Below, piece after piece: positions 1-7,351 of a stretch of DNA of 38,311 nucleotides. The notes beneath the pieces were generated by a model, which searched no databases, had not been told where the DNA came from, and saw only the letters and a list, made by a program, of their open reading frames with translations. A program made the position numbers and the translations under genes. Source of the DNA: Verrucomicrobiaceae bacterium UBA2429. Lineage in GTDB: Bacteria > Verrucomicrobiota > Verrucomicrobiia > Verrucomicrobiales > Verrucomicrobiaceae. The stretch spans positions 1 through 38,311 of the forward strand of contig DDQZ01000110.1 of assembly GCA_002343505.1 (NCBI GenBank), written 5' to 3'. Position 1 is the first letter of the stretch. Every line of letters starts with the position of its first letter.

Positions 1-411
1 GCGCTTGGCCTCGGTCGGGTGGGCCGTGAGCACCGGCTCCACGCGCACCTCCCGCAGGGCCGCCAGGATGGCCGCCTCGTCCAGCCCGGCGGAGCGCAGC
101 GCGCGCAGATTGTCCGGCCACAGGCCCTTCTCCGCCTGCGGGCCGTGGTCCTTTTCCCGCAGCCTGCGCACCTGCGCCGCCGCGCGCTCCTCCACGATGT
201 TCAGCATTTGGAAGGCGATGGACCACGCCTGGCCCAGCGCGCGGTCCGGCGCCGCGTCCGCCTCCCCGCACTGCCCCGCCCACGGCAGGCGCGAGGCCAG
301 GCCGGGGTTTCCCAGCCGGCGCAGCACATTGGCAAAGGCGTCCATGATGAAACGGAGTTCATCCTCAAGAAATCGGAAGCCATGCTCCCGCAGCGGTTCG
401 GTTGGCGTCAT
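1..411 (-). CDS. ppc: Phosphoenolpyruvate carboxylase, N-terminal fragment (cut by window edge)
   Basis: This minus-strand frame starts at an ATG at 411 and stays open to the left edge, giving the first 137 residues of a protein that is normally about 900 residues long. The visible part ends in VEPVLTAHPTEAKR, which contains the conserved PEP carboxylase block (VLTAHPTE) with the catalytic histidine. Family knowledge: the enzyme carboxylates phosphoenolpyruvate with bicarbonate to oxaloacetate and refills the TCA cycle. The N-terminal helices (residues 5-110) also fit the family. The rest, including the other active-site motifs, lies outside the window. The start is supported by the distance from the N-terminus to the HPTE motif, which is typical. 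It is divergently oriented from the lipoprotein gene at 689. Confidence 0.9.
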   Translation of the reverse strand, partial: MTPTEPLREHGFRFLEDELRFIMDAFANVLRRLGNPGLASRLPWAGQCGEADAAPDRALGQAWSIAFQMLNIVEERAAAQVRRLREKDHGPQAEKGLWPDNLRALRSAGLDEAAILAALREVRVEPVLTAHPTEAKR

Positions 412-551
412 ATCCCCGCCTAGATAAGCAGGAATGATGCCCGCGCGAGCGAATCGCCGCCGCCAGCCCCCGGCAATCTTTCGGCAACCCGCGCCGGGCA
501 GGCAGTCCGGCGCGCGCCAGCCGCCCCACCCTGCAGCGGCGGAATGCAGCT

Positions 552-573
552 TCCAGCCAAGTATTCGGCTGGA
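552..573. repeat. Small inverted repeat in the ppc/lipoprotein spacer
   Basis: A 7-bp perfect inverted repeat (TCCAGCC / GGCTGGA) flanks an 8-base AT-rich loop. It lies in the 277-base divergent spacer 412-688, which otherwise holds no convincing gene. No U-tract follows on either strand, so a terminator role is unlikely; it could be an operator or chance. Confidence 0.3.
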
Positions 574-642
574 GGACCGAGCGGGGGATGTCCGTTTATT
601 TTTCCAAGGACGGATGGAATTGATCAGCGGCCGGGTTTTGTG

Positions 643-671
643 TTGACGGCATTCGGGGTCTGTTCTTAGCC
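643..671 (+). promoter_or_regulatory. Candidate sigma-70-type promoter for the lipoprotein gene
   Basis: TTGACG at 643-648 is a 5/6 match to the -35 consensus. It is followed after 17 bases by TTAGCC at 666-671, a weak -10. The ATG at 689 lies 17 bases downstream, so a leader of only about 10 bases is implied. Read by eye; the -10 is poor. Confidence 0.35.
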
Positions 672-688
672 TTTCGGTCCTGTCTCAT

Positions 689-1234
689 ATGAAAACTATC
701 CTTCATCTCCTTCTCACCGTGTCCGCCGTCTGCCTTGCCTCCTGCGGCACAGTGGCGCCTGTGAATTCCAAAACGGGGGGATCGGCAGCCGCCGTTGCCG
801 GGGGCAGGTCGTTCAACCGCGTGCTGGTCAAAGACTTCCGCAATGCGGCGGACCCCGGCAACCCGGCCGCCAATGCCGCGGGACAGATCCTGGCGAACAA
901 AATTCAATCCGAAATCCTGCGGCTCAAGCCTGCGGCCAATGTGGCCAGGAGCGGTGACGCCGATGCCGGCACCGTGGTCATCGGGGGGGAGATCACGCGT
1001 TTCACGGAGGGCAACGCCGCGCTGCGCCTTTTTGTCGGCATGGGCGCGGGCAGCAGTTACTTTGACGCCAACATCCGCGTCAGCGACTCGACCGGGAAAG
1101 TCATCACCACGCTCGTTGCGGATAAAAACAGCTGGGGTCTGGGTGGAAGCCTGGCTGCGGGCCAGACGGTGGAAACTTTCATGACCGAAGCCGCGCGCAA
1201 GACTGCCGCGGAAGTCGCGCCCCTGCTGAAGTGA
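689..1234 (+). CDS. DUF4410-like secreted lipoprotein
   Basis: The 181-residue product begins with a lipoprotein signal peptide (residues 1-18) and a clear lipobox LASC with Cys19 as the lipidation site, so it should be anchored in the cytoplasmic or outer membrane facing the periplasm. The mature part has the pattern of DUF4410 proteins: a small alpha/beta domain with 'FNRVLVKDF' near residue 43, a helix with 'AGQILANKIQSEI', then 'VVIGGEITRF' and a glycine-rich hydrophobic strand 'LFVGMGAGSSYFDANIRV'. That family has no known biochemical activity. It is monocistronic by spacing: 127 bases separate it from rpe, with a GC-rich hairpin between. The lipoprotein call is firm; the DUF4410 call is from memory of the family pattern. 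Confidence 0.72.
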   Translation: MKTILHLLLTVSAVCLASCGTVAPVNSKTGGSAAAVAGGRSFNRVLVKDFRNAADPGNPAANAAGQILANKIQSEILRLKPAANVARSGDADAGTVVIGGEITRFTEGNAALRLFVGMGAGSSYFDANIRVSDSTGKVITTLVADKNSWGLGGSLAAGQTVETFMTEAARKTAAEVAPLLK

Positions 1235-1314
1235 CAGGCCGGCGCTGCCAGATTGAGGGTGAAATCCGCGTCCACCCGGAATGTTTTGGGCCGCGAGTGT
1301 TTCGAAATGAACCG

Positions 1315-1344
1315 GCGCCCCGCTCTTGCATGGGGGCGGGGCGC
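1315..1344 (+). terminator. GC-rich hairpin between lipoprotein gene and rpe
   Basis: A 9-bp perfect stem (GCGCCCCGC at 1315-1323 with GCGGGGCGC at 1336-1344) encloses a 12-base loop. There is no U-run after it, so it is not a textbook intrinsic terminator. It sits 17 bases upstream of the rpe ATG and could attenuate or stabilise the downstream message. Confidence 0.35.
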
Positions 1345-1361
1345 GTGCTTGATGGCCTGTC

Positions 1362-2036
1362 ATGACCCATGAGACACCCCTGATCCTCCCCTCGCTGCTC
1401 GCCGCCGACTGGTCGCGGATAGGCGCCGAAGTCGGGCGAGCGGAAAGCGCCGGCGCGCGCTGGCTGCATCTGGATGTGATGGACGGGGCCTTTGTGGACA
1501 ACATCTCCTTCGGGCCGCAAATGGTGCGGACGGTGCGCGGGCTGACGGGCATGTACTTGGATGTGCATCTGATGATCCACCGCGCGGATCATTATCTGGA
1601 GCGGTTTTTGCAGGCCGGCGCGGACAACATCACGATCCACGCCGAGGCGCGCTACGAGACCTCTGTGGCCGAGACGCTGCGGCGCATCCGCGCGGCGGGC
1701 AGGCACTGCGGGCTGGCCCTGCACCCGGACACGCCATTCGAGGCGGCGCTGCCGTTCATCGCGGAAATAGACCTGCTGCTGGTGATGACGGTGGTGCCGG
1801 GTTTCGGCGGGCAGCCATTCATGGAAAAGGAGACGATGCCGAAGCTGGCGCAGGCGCGCGATCACCGGGCCGCTCATGGATTGAGCTATCATCTTGAGGT
1901 GGACGGCGGCATTTATGCGCACACCGCGCCGGTGGCGAAGGCGCACGGGGCGAACTTGTTTGTCTGCGGCACCTCGTTTTTCGGCCCGGCGGACGCGGGC
2001 GCGGCGATGGCGGAGCTGGCGGGCTCGGTGGCGTGA
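1362..2036 (+). CDS. rpe: Ribulose-phosphate 3-epimerase
   Basis: This 224-residue protein, the usual family length, interconverts ribulose 5-phosphate and xylulose 5-phosphate in the pentose phosphate pathway. Signature blocks appear in TIM-barrel order: LHLDVMDG (metal ligand His36, catalytic Asp38), DVHLMI (His69), the phosphate-side loop VMTVVPGFGGQPF, and EVDGGI with the second catalytic Asp. A C-terminal VCGTSFFG follows where the family normally has a G(T/S)xxF phosphate loop. The ATG at 1362 gives the standard short N-terminus before LILPSLLAADW. It is followed after 70 bases by the adenylate-forming ligase on the same strand. Glucose-6-phosphate dehydrogenase at 22860 belongs to the same pathway. 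Confidence 0.95.
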   Translation: MTHETPLILPSLLAADWSRIGAEVGRAESAGARWLHLDVMDGAFVDNISFGPQMVRTVRGLTGMYLDVHLMIHRADHYLERFLQAGADNITIHAEARYETSVAETLRRIRAAGRHCGLALHPDTPFEAALPFIAEIDLLLVMTVVPGFGGQPFMEKETMPKLAQARDHRAAHGLSYHLEVDGGIYAHTAPVAKAHGANLFVCGTSFFGPADAGAAMAELAGSVA

Positions 2037-2106
2037 CCGGCGCGGGACGGCGCGTTGCCGCGCAAACAGGGTTGACCCCGCTGGCGCGCTCGCCAAGTCT
2101 GGCCAT

Positions 2107-3381
2107 GTGCCGCATGAATCCGCCCTGATAGACCGTGCGCGCTTGCGTTCCAACCAATGGCGCAAGCTGCGCGGCCTGCTGATGCACCTGGCGACGACGG
2201 AGGGCTTTTACGCGCGCAAATTCCGGGAGGCGGGCGTGCGCGTGACCTCGATGGGGCGGCTGGAGGAGTTTGTGGCGCAGACACCTTTCACCACGAAGGA
2301 GGAGCTGCTGGCGGACCGGCTGGAGCATCCGCCCTTCGGCACGAATCTGACGCGGCATCCGGCGCAGTACACGCGCTTCTGCCAGACCAGCGGCACCAGC
2401 AGCGGCCAGCCGATGGCCTGGCTGGACACGCCGGAAAGCTGGGAGGCCATGCTGGAATGCTGGCGCAGGGTCTATGAGGCGGCGGGGCTGGCGAAGGGCA
2501 GGGACCGCATTTTCTTCGCTTTCTCGTTCGGACCTTTCCTTGGCTTCTGGACGGCGTTCGAGGCGGCGGCGCGGGATTACCTGGCGCTGCCGGGCGGCGG
2601 GCTTTCCAGCCAGGCGCGGCTGGAGATGATGGCCCGCTACGGCGCCACGGTGCTGTGCTGCACGCCGACCTACGCCTTGCGCCTCGGCGAGATGATCGGC
2701 GAGGCCAGCGGCGTGGAGCGCATGGCGCTGCGCGTGACGAAAATCATCGTGGCCGGCGAGCCGGGCGGCAGCATTCCGGAGGTGCGCGCGCGCATCGAAA
2801 AGCTGTGGGATGCGTCCGTGCATGACCACCACGGCATGACGGAGGTGGGGCCTGTGACTTTTGAGTCGGCTGATCTGCCGCTGTGCCTGCAGGTGATCGA
2901 GGACGCTTATCTGGCGGAGATCATTGACCCGGCGACGGGGCGGGAGGTGGAGGAGGGGACGCAGGGGGAGCTGGTGCTGAGCACGCTGGACCGCGCGGCC
3001 TGCCCGCTGCTGCGCTACCGCACCGGCGACTGGGTGCGCAAGCGCATGGTCAACAACCGGCTCGTGCTGGAGGGCGGCGTGCTGGGGCGGCTGGACGAGA
3101 TGGTGGTGGTGCGCGGGGTGAACATCTACCCCAGCGCGGTGGAGGCGGTGGTGCGGCAGTTCCCGGAGGTGGCCGAGTTCATGGTGGAGCAGCGCAAAGT
3201 GGATGACATGGACGAGATCGAACTGCTGGTGGAGGCGCCCGAGGCGGTGTCGAAGTCCCTGCTTAAACGCCTGGAGAACAAGCTGCGCGACACTTTCTCC
3301 CTGCGCATACCGGCGTCCCTGGCCCTGCCCGGCAGCCTGCCGAGGCATGAATTCAAGGCCAGGCGCTGGCGGAAGGTGTGA
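2107..3381 (+). CDS. PaaK-like adenylate-forming ligase (phenylacetate-CoA ligase family)
   Basis: The 424-residue product matches the length and motif order of PaaK-type ligases, which activate an acid as acyl-AMP and pass it to CoA or another thiol. The ATP phosphate-binding loop TSGTSSGQP is near residue 95, a cluster HDHHGMTEVGP is near residue 240, then YRTGDWV and GRLDEMVVVRGVNIYPSAVE, followed by a small ACT-like C-terminal lid. I chose the GTG at 2107 because the frame runs far upstream into rpe without another sensible start, and it yields MPHESALIDRARL, a normal PaaK N-terminus. No phenylacetate genes lie nearby, so the acid substrate is unknown. It may act in secondary or lipid metabolism. 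Confidence 0.82.
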   Translation: MPHESALIDRARLRSNQWRKLRGLLMHLATTEGFYARKFREAGVRVTSMGRLEEFVAQTPFTTKEELLADRLEHPPFGTNLTRHPAQYTRFCQTSGTSSGQPMAWLDTPESWEAMLECWRRVYEAAGLAKGRDRIFFAFSFGPFLGFWTAFEAAARDYLALPGGGLSSQARLEMMARYGATVLCCTPTYALRLGEMIGEASGVERMALRVTKIIVAGEPGGSIPEVRARIEKLWDASVHDHHGMTEVGPVTFESADLPLCLQVIEDAYLAEIIDPATGREVEEGTQGELVLSTLDRAACPLLRYRTGDWVRKRMVNNRLVLEGGVLGRLDEMVVVRGVNIYPSAVEAVVRQFPEVAEFMVEQRKVDDMDEIELLVEAPEAVSKSLLKRLENKLRDTFSLRIPASLALPGSLPRHEFKARRWRKV

Positions 3382-3421
3382 CGGCAGGGCAGGGGGGCTT
3401 GAACAAATCTCCCCGGAATCC

Positions 3422-3449
3422 TTGCCGGCAGGCGCGCAGGGCCTAGGGT
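3422..3449 (+). promoter_or_regulatory. Candidate promoter of the short MurJ-like gene
   Basis: TTGCCG at 3422-3427, a 16-base spacer and TAGGGT at 3444-3449 resemble several other upstream sites in this window. Transcription from it would begin only a few bases before the TTG codon at 3458, which is one argument for that alternative start. Confidence 0.3.
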
Positions 3450-3457
3450 ACCGCACT

Positions 3458-4831
3458 TTGCACAACGGGCGCGGCTCCATTCTCAGCTCCCTGCGCGCCC
3501 TGGCGGGACGGGGCGCGGGTTCGCGCATGGTGTCGGGCTTTCTGCTGGTGGCGGTGCTGACGATCGTGGCGAAGGTGGCGGCGTTTTTGAAGGACGCGGC
3601 GGTGGCGCGCTTCTTCGGCACGGGGGATGAGCTGGACGCCTTTTTGATGGCTTTCGGTCTGCTGGCTTTCGCCTGTTCCCTGGCCGGCGGAGCGCTGCCG
3701 GAGGCGTTTTTGCCCGTCTACGCCGGACTCAGGAACAGGACGGGCTTCCGCCGGGCGCAGAGGTTTGCGGTGCAGAGCGCGGTGCTGCATGGCGGCATCC
3801 TGCTGGTGATCACGGGCGCGGCATGGCTGGCCGCTCCGGGGCTGATTCTGCGCGCGGCGCGCGGCTTCCCGCCGGAGAAGCAGGAGCTGGCGGTGGCGAT
3901 GCTTCGCGGGCTGCTGCCGTTTTTGCTCTGCTTCGGGATGAGCTTCCAGCTCGCGGCCTGGCTGCGCGCGGAGAAGCGATTCGCCGCGGCGACGAGCGCG
4001 CCCATGCTGGTGCCTCTGACGATGCTTGTCCTGCTGCTGGCGCAGGGAGCGGAGGCGGATGTGTGGACGCTGGTGCATGGCACCTGCCTGGGGGCAGCGC
4101 TGCACCTGATGGTGCTCGCGGCCTGCACCGCGGGCGGTTTGCGCCTGGGGATGAGGCGCGCTTTTCTGCCCGACCCCGGCCTGCGCCAGGTGCGCAGGAG
4201 CACGGCGCATTATCTCCTGGCGGGGGTGGTTTTCAGCAGCGCGGTGGTGGTGGACCAGATCATGGCCTCCTGGCTGGAGCCGGGCAGCGTGGCGGTGCTG
4301 GGCTATTCGGAAAAGGTCTGCTCCATCATCCTGGCGGTGACGGCGGCTCCGGCGGCGGATGTGCTCTTCCCCTATTTCGCGGACAAGGTGGCGCGCCAGG
4401 ACTGGGAGGGGGTGCGCCGCCAGTTGCTGGCCAGCGCGGGCCTGATCATTTCCCTGGCCTTGCCTGCCGCCCTGCTGCTCTGCTGGCTGGGGCCGTGGGT
4501 GGTGGGTCTGCTCTTTGAGCGAGGCTCGTTCACGGAGGATGACACGCGGCGCGTGGGCGGGGTGCTGCGCTACGCGGCGCTGCAAATCCCCTTTTACATC
4601 CTGGGCGGCCTGGCCTCGCGCGTGGTGGTGGCGATGCAGGCCACGCGCTTCGTCCTCATGCTGTCATTCCTCGGCCTTGCGGGGAACGCGGCGCTGAACT
4701 GGCTGCTGATGTGGCGCATGGGCGTGGCGGGCATCGCGCTTTCGACCGTGCTTGTGCAGATGGCGGCCTCGCTGCTCGCCTGCCGCTATGTGCTGGCGCA
4801 AATCCGGCGGAAATTGCGCGCGGCGGAATGA
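3458..4831 (+). CDS. Short MurJ/MviN-like polytopic membrane flippase
   Basis: The protein belongs to the MurJ/MviN branch of the MOP flippase superfamily. After a short N-terminus, TM1 leads into 'LKDAAVARFFG', matching the MurJ block RDxxxAxxFG. 'GDELDAFLMAF' (A..DAFxxAF) and 'GALPEAFLPVYA' (EGAxxxAFxPV) follow, and hydrophobic segments continue to the end. MurJ itself flips lipid II for peptidoglycan synthesis. At 457 residues (TTG at 3458) or 434 (ATG at 3527) it is clearly shorter than typical MurJ (about 510) and lacks the last helices. A full-length MurJ is encoded at 19915-21588, so this copy may flip another undecaprenyl-linked glycan. The start is uncertain: TTG 3458 leaves a short cytoplasmic lead before TM1, while ATG 3527 begins directly at TM1. 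Confidence 0.75.
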   Translation: MHNGRGSILSSLRALAGRGAGSRMVSGFLLVAVLTIVAKVAAFLKDAAVARFFGTGDELDAFLMAFGLLAFACSLAGGALPEAFLPVYAGLRNRTGFRRAQRFAVQSAVLHGGILLVITGAAWLAAPGLILRAARGFPPEKQELAVAMLRGLLPFLLCFGMSFQLAAWLRAEKRFAAATSAPMLVPLTMLVLLLAQGAEADVWTLVHGTCLGAALHLMVLAACTAGGLRLGMRRAFLPDPGLRQVRRSTAHYLLAGVVFSSAVVVDQIMASWLEPGSVAVLGYSEKVCSIILAVTAAPAADVLFPYFADKVARQDWEGVRRQLLASAGLIISLALPAALLLCWLGPWVVGLLFERGSFTEDDTRRVGGVLRYAALQIPFYILGGLASRVVVAMQATRFVLMLSFLGLAGNAALNWLLMWRMGVAGIALSTVLVQMAASLLACRYVLAQIRRKLRAAE

Positions 4832-4839
4832 ACGGGCGC

Positions 4840-4870
4840 AAAAAAAAGCGCGGACCTGGGTCCGCGCTTT
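4840..4870. terminator. Bidirectional intrinsic terminator
   Basis: A perfect 12-bp stem (AAAGCGCGGACC at 4845-4856, GGTCCGCGCTTT at 4859-4870) has only TG between the arms, so the top pair would open to give the loop. Eight consecutive A at 4840-4847 become a U-run for minus-strand transcripts, making it a strong terminator for the TIGR04073 gene (stop at 4889). It probably also stops the plus-strand flippase transcript (stop at 4831). Confidence 0.85.
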
Positions 4871-4888
4871 GTGAATTCTGGTGTTCGA

Positions 4889-5308
4889 TCACCAACCCTG
4901 CACCCGGGTGTAATCCATGTGGGAGGCGAAACCGATTTGCGGAGAAAACTCCGTGTAGCCCCACCATGGATCGAGAACTTCCTTCTTGTAATAAGGCGGG
5001 CGGTAGGTGCATTTCCAGGTGGGCTGAGGGAAGGTGGCCACCTCGTAGAGGCCGTAACCGAGGCGGACTACGGTGCGCTTGAAGCCCTCAATGAAGAAGT
5101 CGGATGCGGCGGCATGGGCGCCTTCGGCGCGGTTCACACGCTGCCAGACAGTGAAAGGCTCCGTCCATCCATAGAGGAGGTTGCCCACACCACGGCTCAG
5201 CTTGCGGCTCCAGTTATAGTGGTGTCCGGGAGGGGATTGGATGTCGGCAAGGGCCATGCCGCAGAGCGTCAGGCCGGAGAGGATTGTCAGTGCGATGCGA
5301 TTTTTCAT
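4889..5308 (-). CDS. Exosortase-system-associated protein, TIGR04073-like
   Basis: The 139-residue product has a cleavable signal peptide (MKNRIALTILSGLTLCGMALA) and then 'RKLSRGVGNLLYGWTEPF', 'GFKRTVVRLGYGLYEVATFP' and a C-terminal 'GYTEFSPQIGF'. This order matches, from memory, the TIGR04073 family of small exported proteins, named for co-occurrence with exosortase/PEP-CTERM systems; its function is unknown. The ATG at 5308 was chosen because it starts the signal peptide; the open frame upstream encodes nothing signal-like. No exosortase or PEP-CTERM protein is in the window. The gene is monocistronic, with its own promoter and the terminator at 4840-4870, and is divergent from the GreA-like gene. 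Confidence 0.72.
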   Translation of the reverse strand: MKNRIALTILSGLTLCGMALADIQSPPGHHYNWSRKLSRGVGNLLYGWTEPFTVWQRVNRAEGAHAAASDFFIEGFKRTVVRLGYGLYEVATFPQPTWKCTYRPPYYKKEVLDPWWGYTEFSPQIGFASHMDYTRVQGW

Positions 5309-5321
5309 GCGGGTTATTGAG

Positions 5322-5350
5322 AAATAGCAAACGCGCGGCCTTCCTGGCAA
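5322..5350 (-). promoter_or_regulatory. Candidate promoter for the TIGR04073-like gene
   Basis: On the minus strand TTGCCA (5350-5345) is followed after 17 bases by CTATTT (5327-5322). The ATG at 5308 is 13 bases further on. The -35 matches 5/6; the -10 is partial. Confidence 0.4.
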
Positions 5351-5421
5351 GAAAGATTCTCGTTTTTTTTCACAAGGGGGGATTTTTCGCCGGGGCGCGG
5401 GAATTCCAGGACAAGGAGTCC

Positions 5422-5449
5422 TTGCCACCTTCGGCGCGCGCTTTATGAT
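5422..5449 (+). promoter_or_regulatory. Candidate promoter for the GreA-like gene; near-leaderless
   Basis: TTGCCA (5422-5427), a 16-base spacer and TATGAT (5444-5449) form the best sigma-70-type site in the window. The expected start of transcription (about 5456) is only about 3 bases before the ATG at 5459, so the mRNA would be nearly leaderless. The -35 overlaps the right arm of a 6-1-6 palindrome (CAAGGA-G-TCCTTG, 5412-5424). Confidence 0.5.
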
Positions 5450-5458
5450 CGGATTCCC

Positions 5459-7315
5459 ATGAATTCAGAGGCTCAAAAATTGGTCGCTGCCGGCAAGCTG
5501 GCAGCCGCAGACGGCGAAAAACTCTCCCAGTTGGAACCCGGCACCTTTTGCCGGCACAAAAGCTGGGGAGTGGGCAAGGTGGCCGAGTGGGATCTGCTGG
5601 GGGACAAAATCATCCTCGATTTCGAGGGCAAGCCGGGGCACGGCCTGAAAATTTCCTTCGCCATCACCTCGCTGGAGGTGCTGCCCCAGGATCACTTCCT
5701 GGCGCGCAGGCTGGCCGACCTCGAAGGCCTCAAGCAGATGGCCAGGGAAAATGCGAGCGCTCTCGTCGAGATCGCCCTCAAGTCCGCGAAGGGGGGCAGG
5801 ATGCTCCTGGGCGAGCTGGAAAACCTCCTCAAGCCGCATGTGTTGACGGAGGGCGAGTATAAAAAATGGTGGGAGGGGGCGAAGAAGACGCTCAAAAATG
5901 CGCGCCACATCGTGGTGCCCGCCAAACGCACGGAACCTCTCATCCTGCGCAGTTCCGAGGAAAAGGCCGGCGACGGCATGATACGCACCTACCTGGGCGC
6001 CCGCGACATGAAGGGCAAACTGGCCGCCCTGGCTCTCATCCAGAAAGACCTCGACCTCTTCGAAGACCCGGCCAGGGAACTGCTGCCCGCGCTTCAGGAC
6101 ATTTCCGAAACGGTCCGCAAAGCCTGGCGCCTGCATTTGAAGGACAGCCTGCAGATCATTCTGCTGCGGGACGAGGTCATCGAGTCCATCCAGGGTGCCG
6201 CGCTCCCGCTGGGTTCGATGAAAATCGCCGACCTCATCAGCGAGGCGCGAGCCCAGCTCACCGAGGCTGTGGGCGGACTGCCTGTCAGCCTGCTGGGCCG
6301 CATGTACCGCGCCTTCCCGGACGCCTTCCCCGAACGCGCCTGGGTGCCGGAAATACTCAACCACCTCACCCGCACCGGCGGCCGCGCCGTGGCCGAGATC
6401 GCCACCGTGCTTGATGCCAACGACGAGCTCGACGTGCTGGCCGAGTTTCTGAAAAAAGCCGTCCGCAACCGCGCCCTCACCACCGACCTGCTCATCTGGA
6501 TCTGCAAGGAGCGCAAGGGCCTGGCCGAGTCCGTCTTCGACATTGACCTGGCCAACGCCATCCTCGACGCCATCGAGCACGACCACGTCCAGGGCGGCCC
6601 CAAACGCACGGGCCGTCTCAGCGATTTGCTCTCCGACGACAAAACCCTCATCCACGAGCTGGTCATTGAGACGGAGGAGGACGAGGTGCGCCGCTTTGCC
6701 AAGCGCATCATTAACACCTCCGTTTTTGACGAGCTGACCCGCCGCTCCCTCATGGCGCGCATCATCAAGGCGAGGCCCGAAATGGAGGTGCTCATGGCCG
6801 AAAATGCCGGCCCGCGCGAGGACAACAGCCTCATTGTCTCCTGGGAGAGCCTGGAGAGGAAAAAGAAAGAACTCGAGGAACTGGTCACCGTCAAAATCCC
6901 CCAGAACAAGCACGACATCCAAATCGCCCGCGCCGAGGGAGACCTGCGCGAAAACGGCGGTTACAAAGCCGCCAAGGAGCAGCAGTCCGTCCTCCTGCGC
7001 CTGCAAAACAAAATGGAGCGCGAACTGCGCCTCGCCCGCGGCACCGATTTCGCCGGTGCCGCCACGGACAAGGCCGGCATTGGCACCATCGTGGATTACG
7101 AGGCGCCCGGCGGCGGTCGGACCGAGACTCTCACCATCCTGGGCGCTTGGGATGGCGATGTGGAGAACAACATCGTCTCTTATCTCTCCGAGATCGCCAA
7201 AGCCTTCATCGGCAAGGCACCCGGAGACACGGCCGAAATCCCCTCCGAATCAGGCGCTCCCAAGCCGGTGAAAATCCTCGCGGTTCGTCCTTTCAACACC
7301 AGCGCCGCCGCCTGA
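5459..7315 (+). CDS. GreA-type transcript cleavage factor with large N-terminal extension
   Basis: The 618-residue product ends in a GreA/GreB module. A coiled-coil starts near residue 460 (LERKKKELEELV), continues into GDLRENGGYKAAKEQQ, and is followed by the FKBP-like C-terminal domain. The tip acidic residues that insert into the RNA polymerase secondary channel are conserved (Asp495, Glu498), so it should rescue backtracked polymerase. Ordinary GreA is about 160 residues. Here about 450 extra residues precede it: a beta-rich domain at residues 25-80 (HKSWGVGKVAEWD, DFEGKPGHGLKISF) and a long helical, repeat-like region. Chlamydial GreA proteins are known to have a comparable long N-terminus, so this looks like a PVC-type architecture. 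The role of the extension is unknown. The start is fixed by the promoter and the absence of alternatives. Confidence 0.85.
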   Translation: MNSEAQKLVAAGKLAAADGEKLSQLEPGTFCRHKSWGVGKVAEWDLLGDKIILDFEGKPGHGLKISFAITSLEVLPQDHFLARRLADLEGLKQMARENASALVEIALKSAKGGRMLLGELENLLKPHVLTEGEYKKWWEGAKKTLKNARHIVVPAKRTEPLILRSSEEKAGDGMIRTYLGARDMKGKLAALALIQKDLDLFEDPARELLPALQDISETVRKAWRLHLKDSLQIILLRDEVIESIQGAALPLGSMKIADLISEARAQLTEAVGGLPVSLLGRMYRAFPDAFPERAWVPEILNHLTRTGGRAVAEIATVLDANDELDVLAEFLKKAVRNRALTTDLLIWICKERKGLAESVFDIDLANAILDAIEHDHVQGGPKRTGRLSDLLSDDKTLIHELVIETEEDEVRRFAKRIINTSVFDELTRRSLMARIIKARPEMEVLMAENAGPREDNSLIVSWESLERKKKELEELVTVKIPQNKHDIQIARAEGDLRENGGYKAAKEQQSVLLRLQNKMERELRLARGTDFAGAATDKAGIGTIVDYEAPGGGRTETLTILGAWDGDVENNIVSYLSEIAKAFIGKAPGDTAEIPSESGAPKPVKILAVRPFNTSAAA

Positions 7316-7351
7316 CCCCTCTTTTCCCCAAACTCCAACCCTGAACCCGAC

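Noticed and set aside
5..427. Plus-strand frames at the left edge
   Set aside because: The minus strand encodes the PEP carboxylase N-terminus with the HPTE motif, which explains the open frames.
434..646. 70-codon plus frame in the ppc/lipoprotein spacer
   Set aside because: Arg/Pro/Gln-rich, no start context, no recognisable pattern; it also overlaps the putative promoter.
1819..3621. 600-codon antisense frame opposite the PaaK-like ligase
   Set aside because: His/Arg/Gln/Ala-rich shadow of a well-supported ligase gene.
4880..4895. tRNA-like GTTCGATC in a small hairpin near 4884
   Set aside because: It is only a 5-bp stem overlapping the TIGR04073 stop codon; no other tRNA arms.
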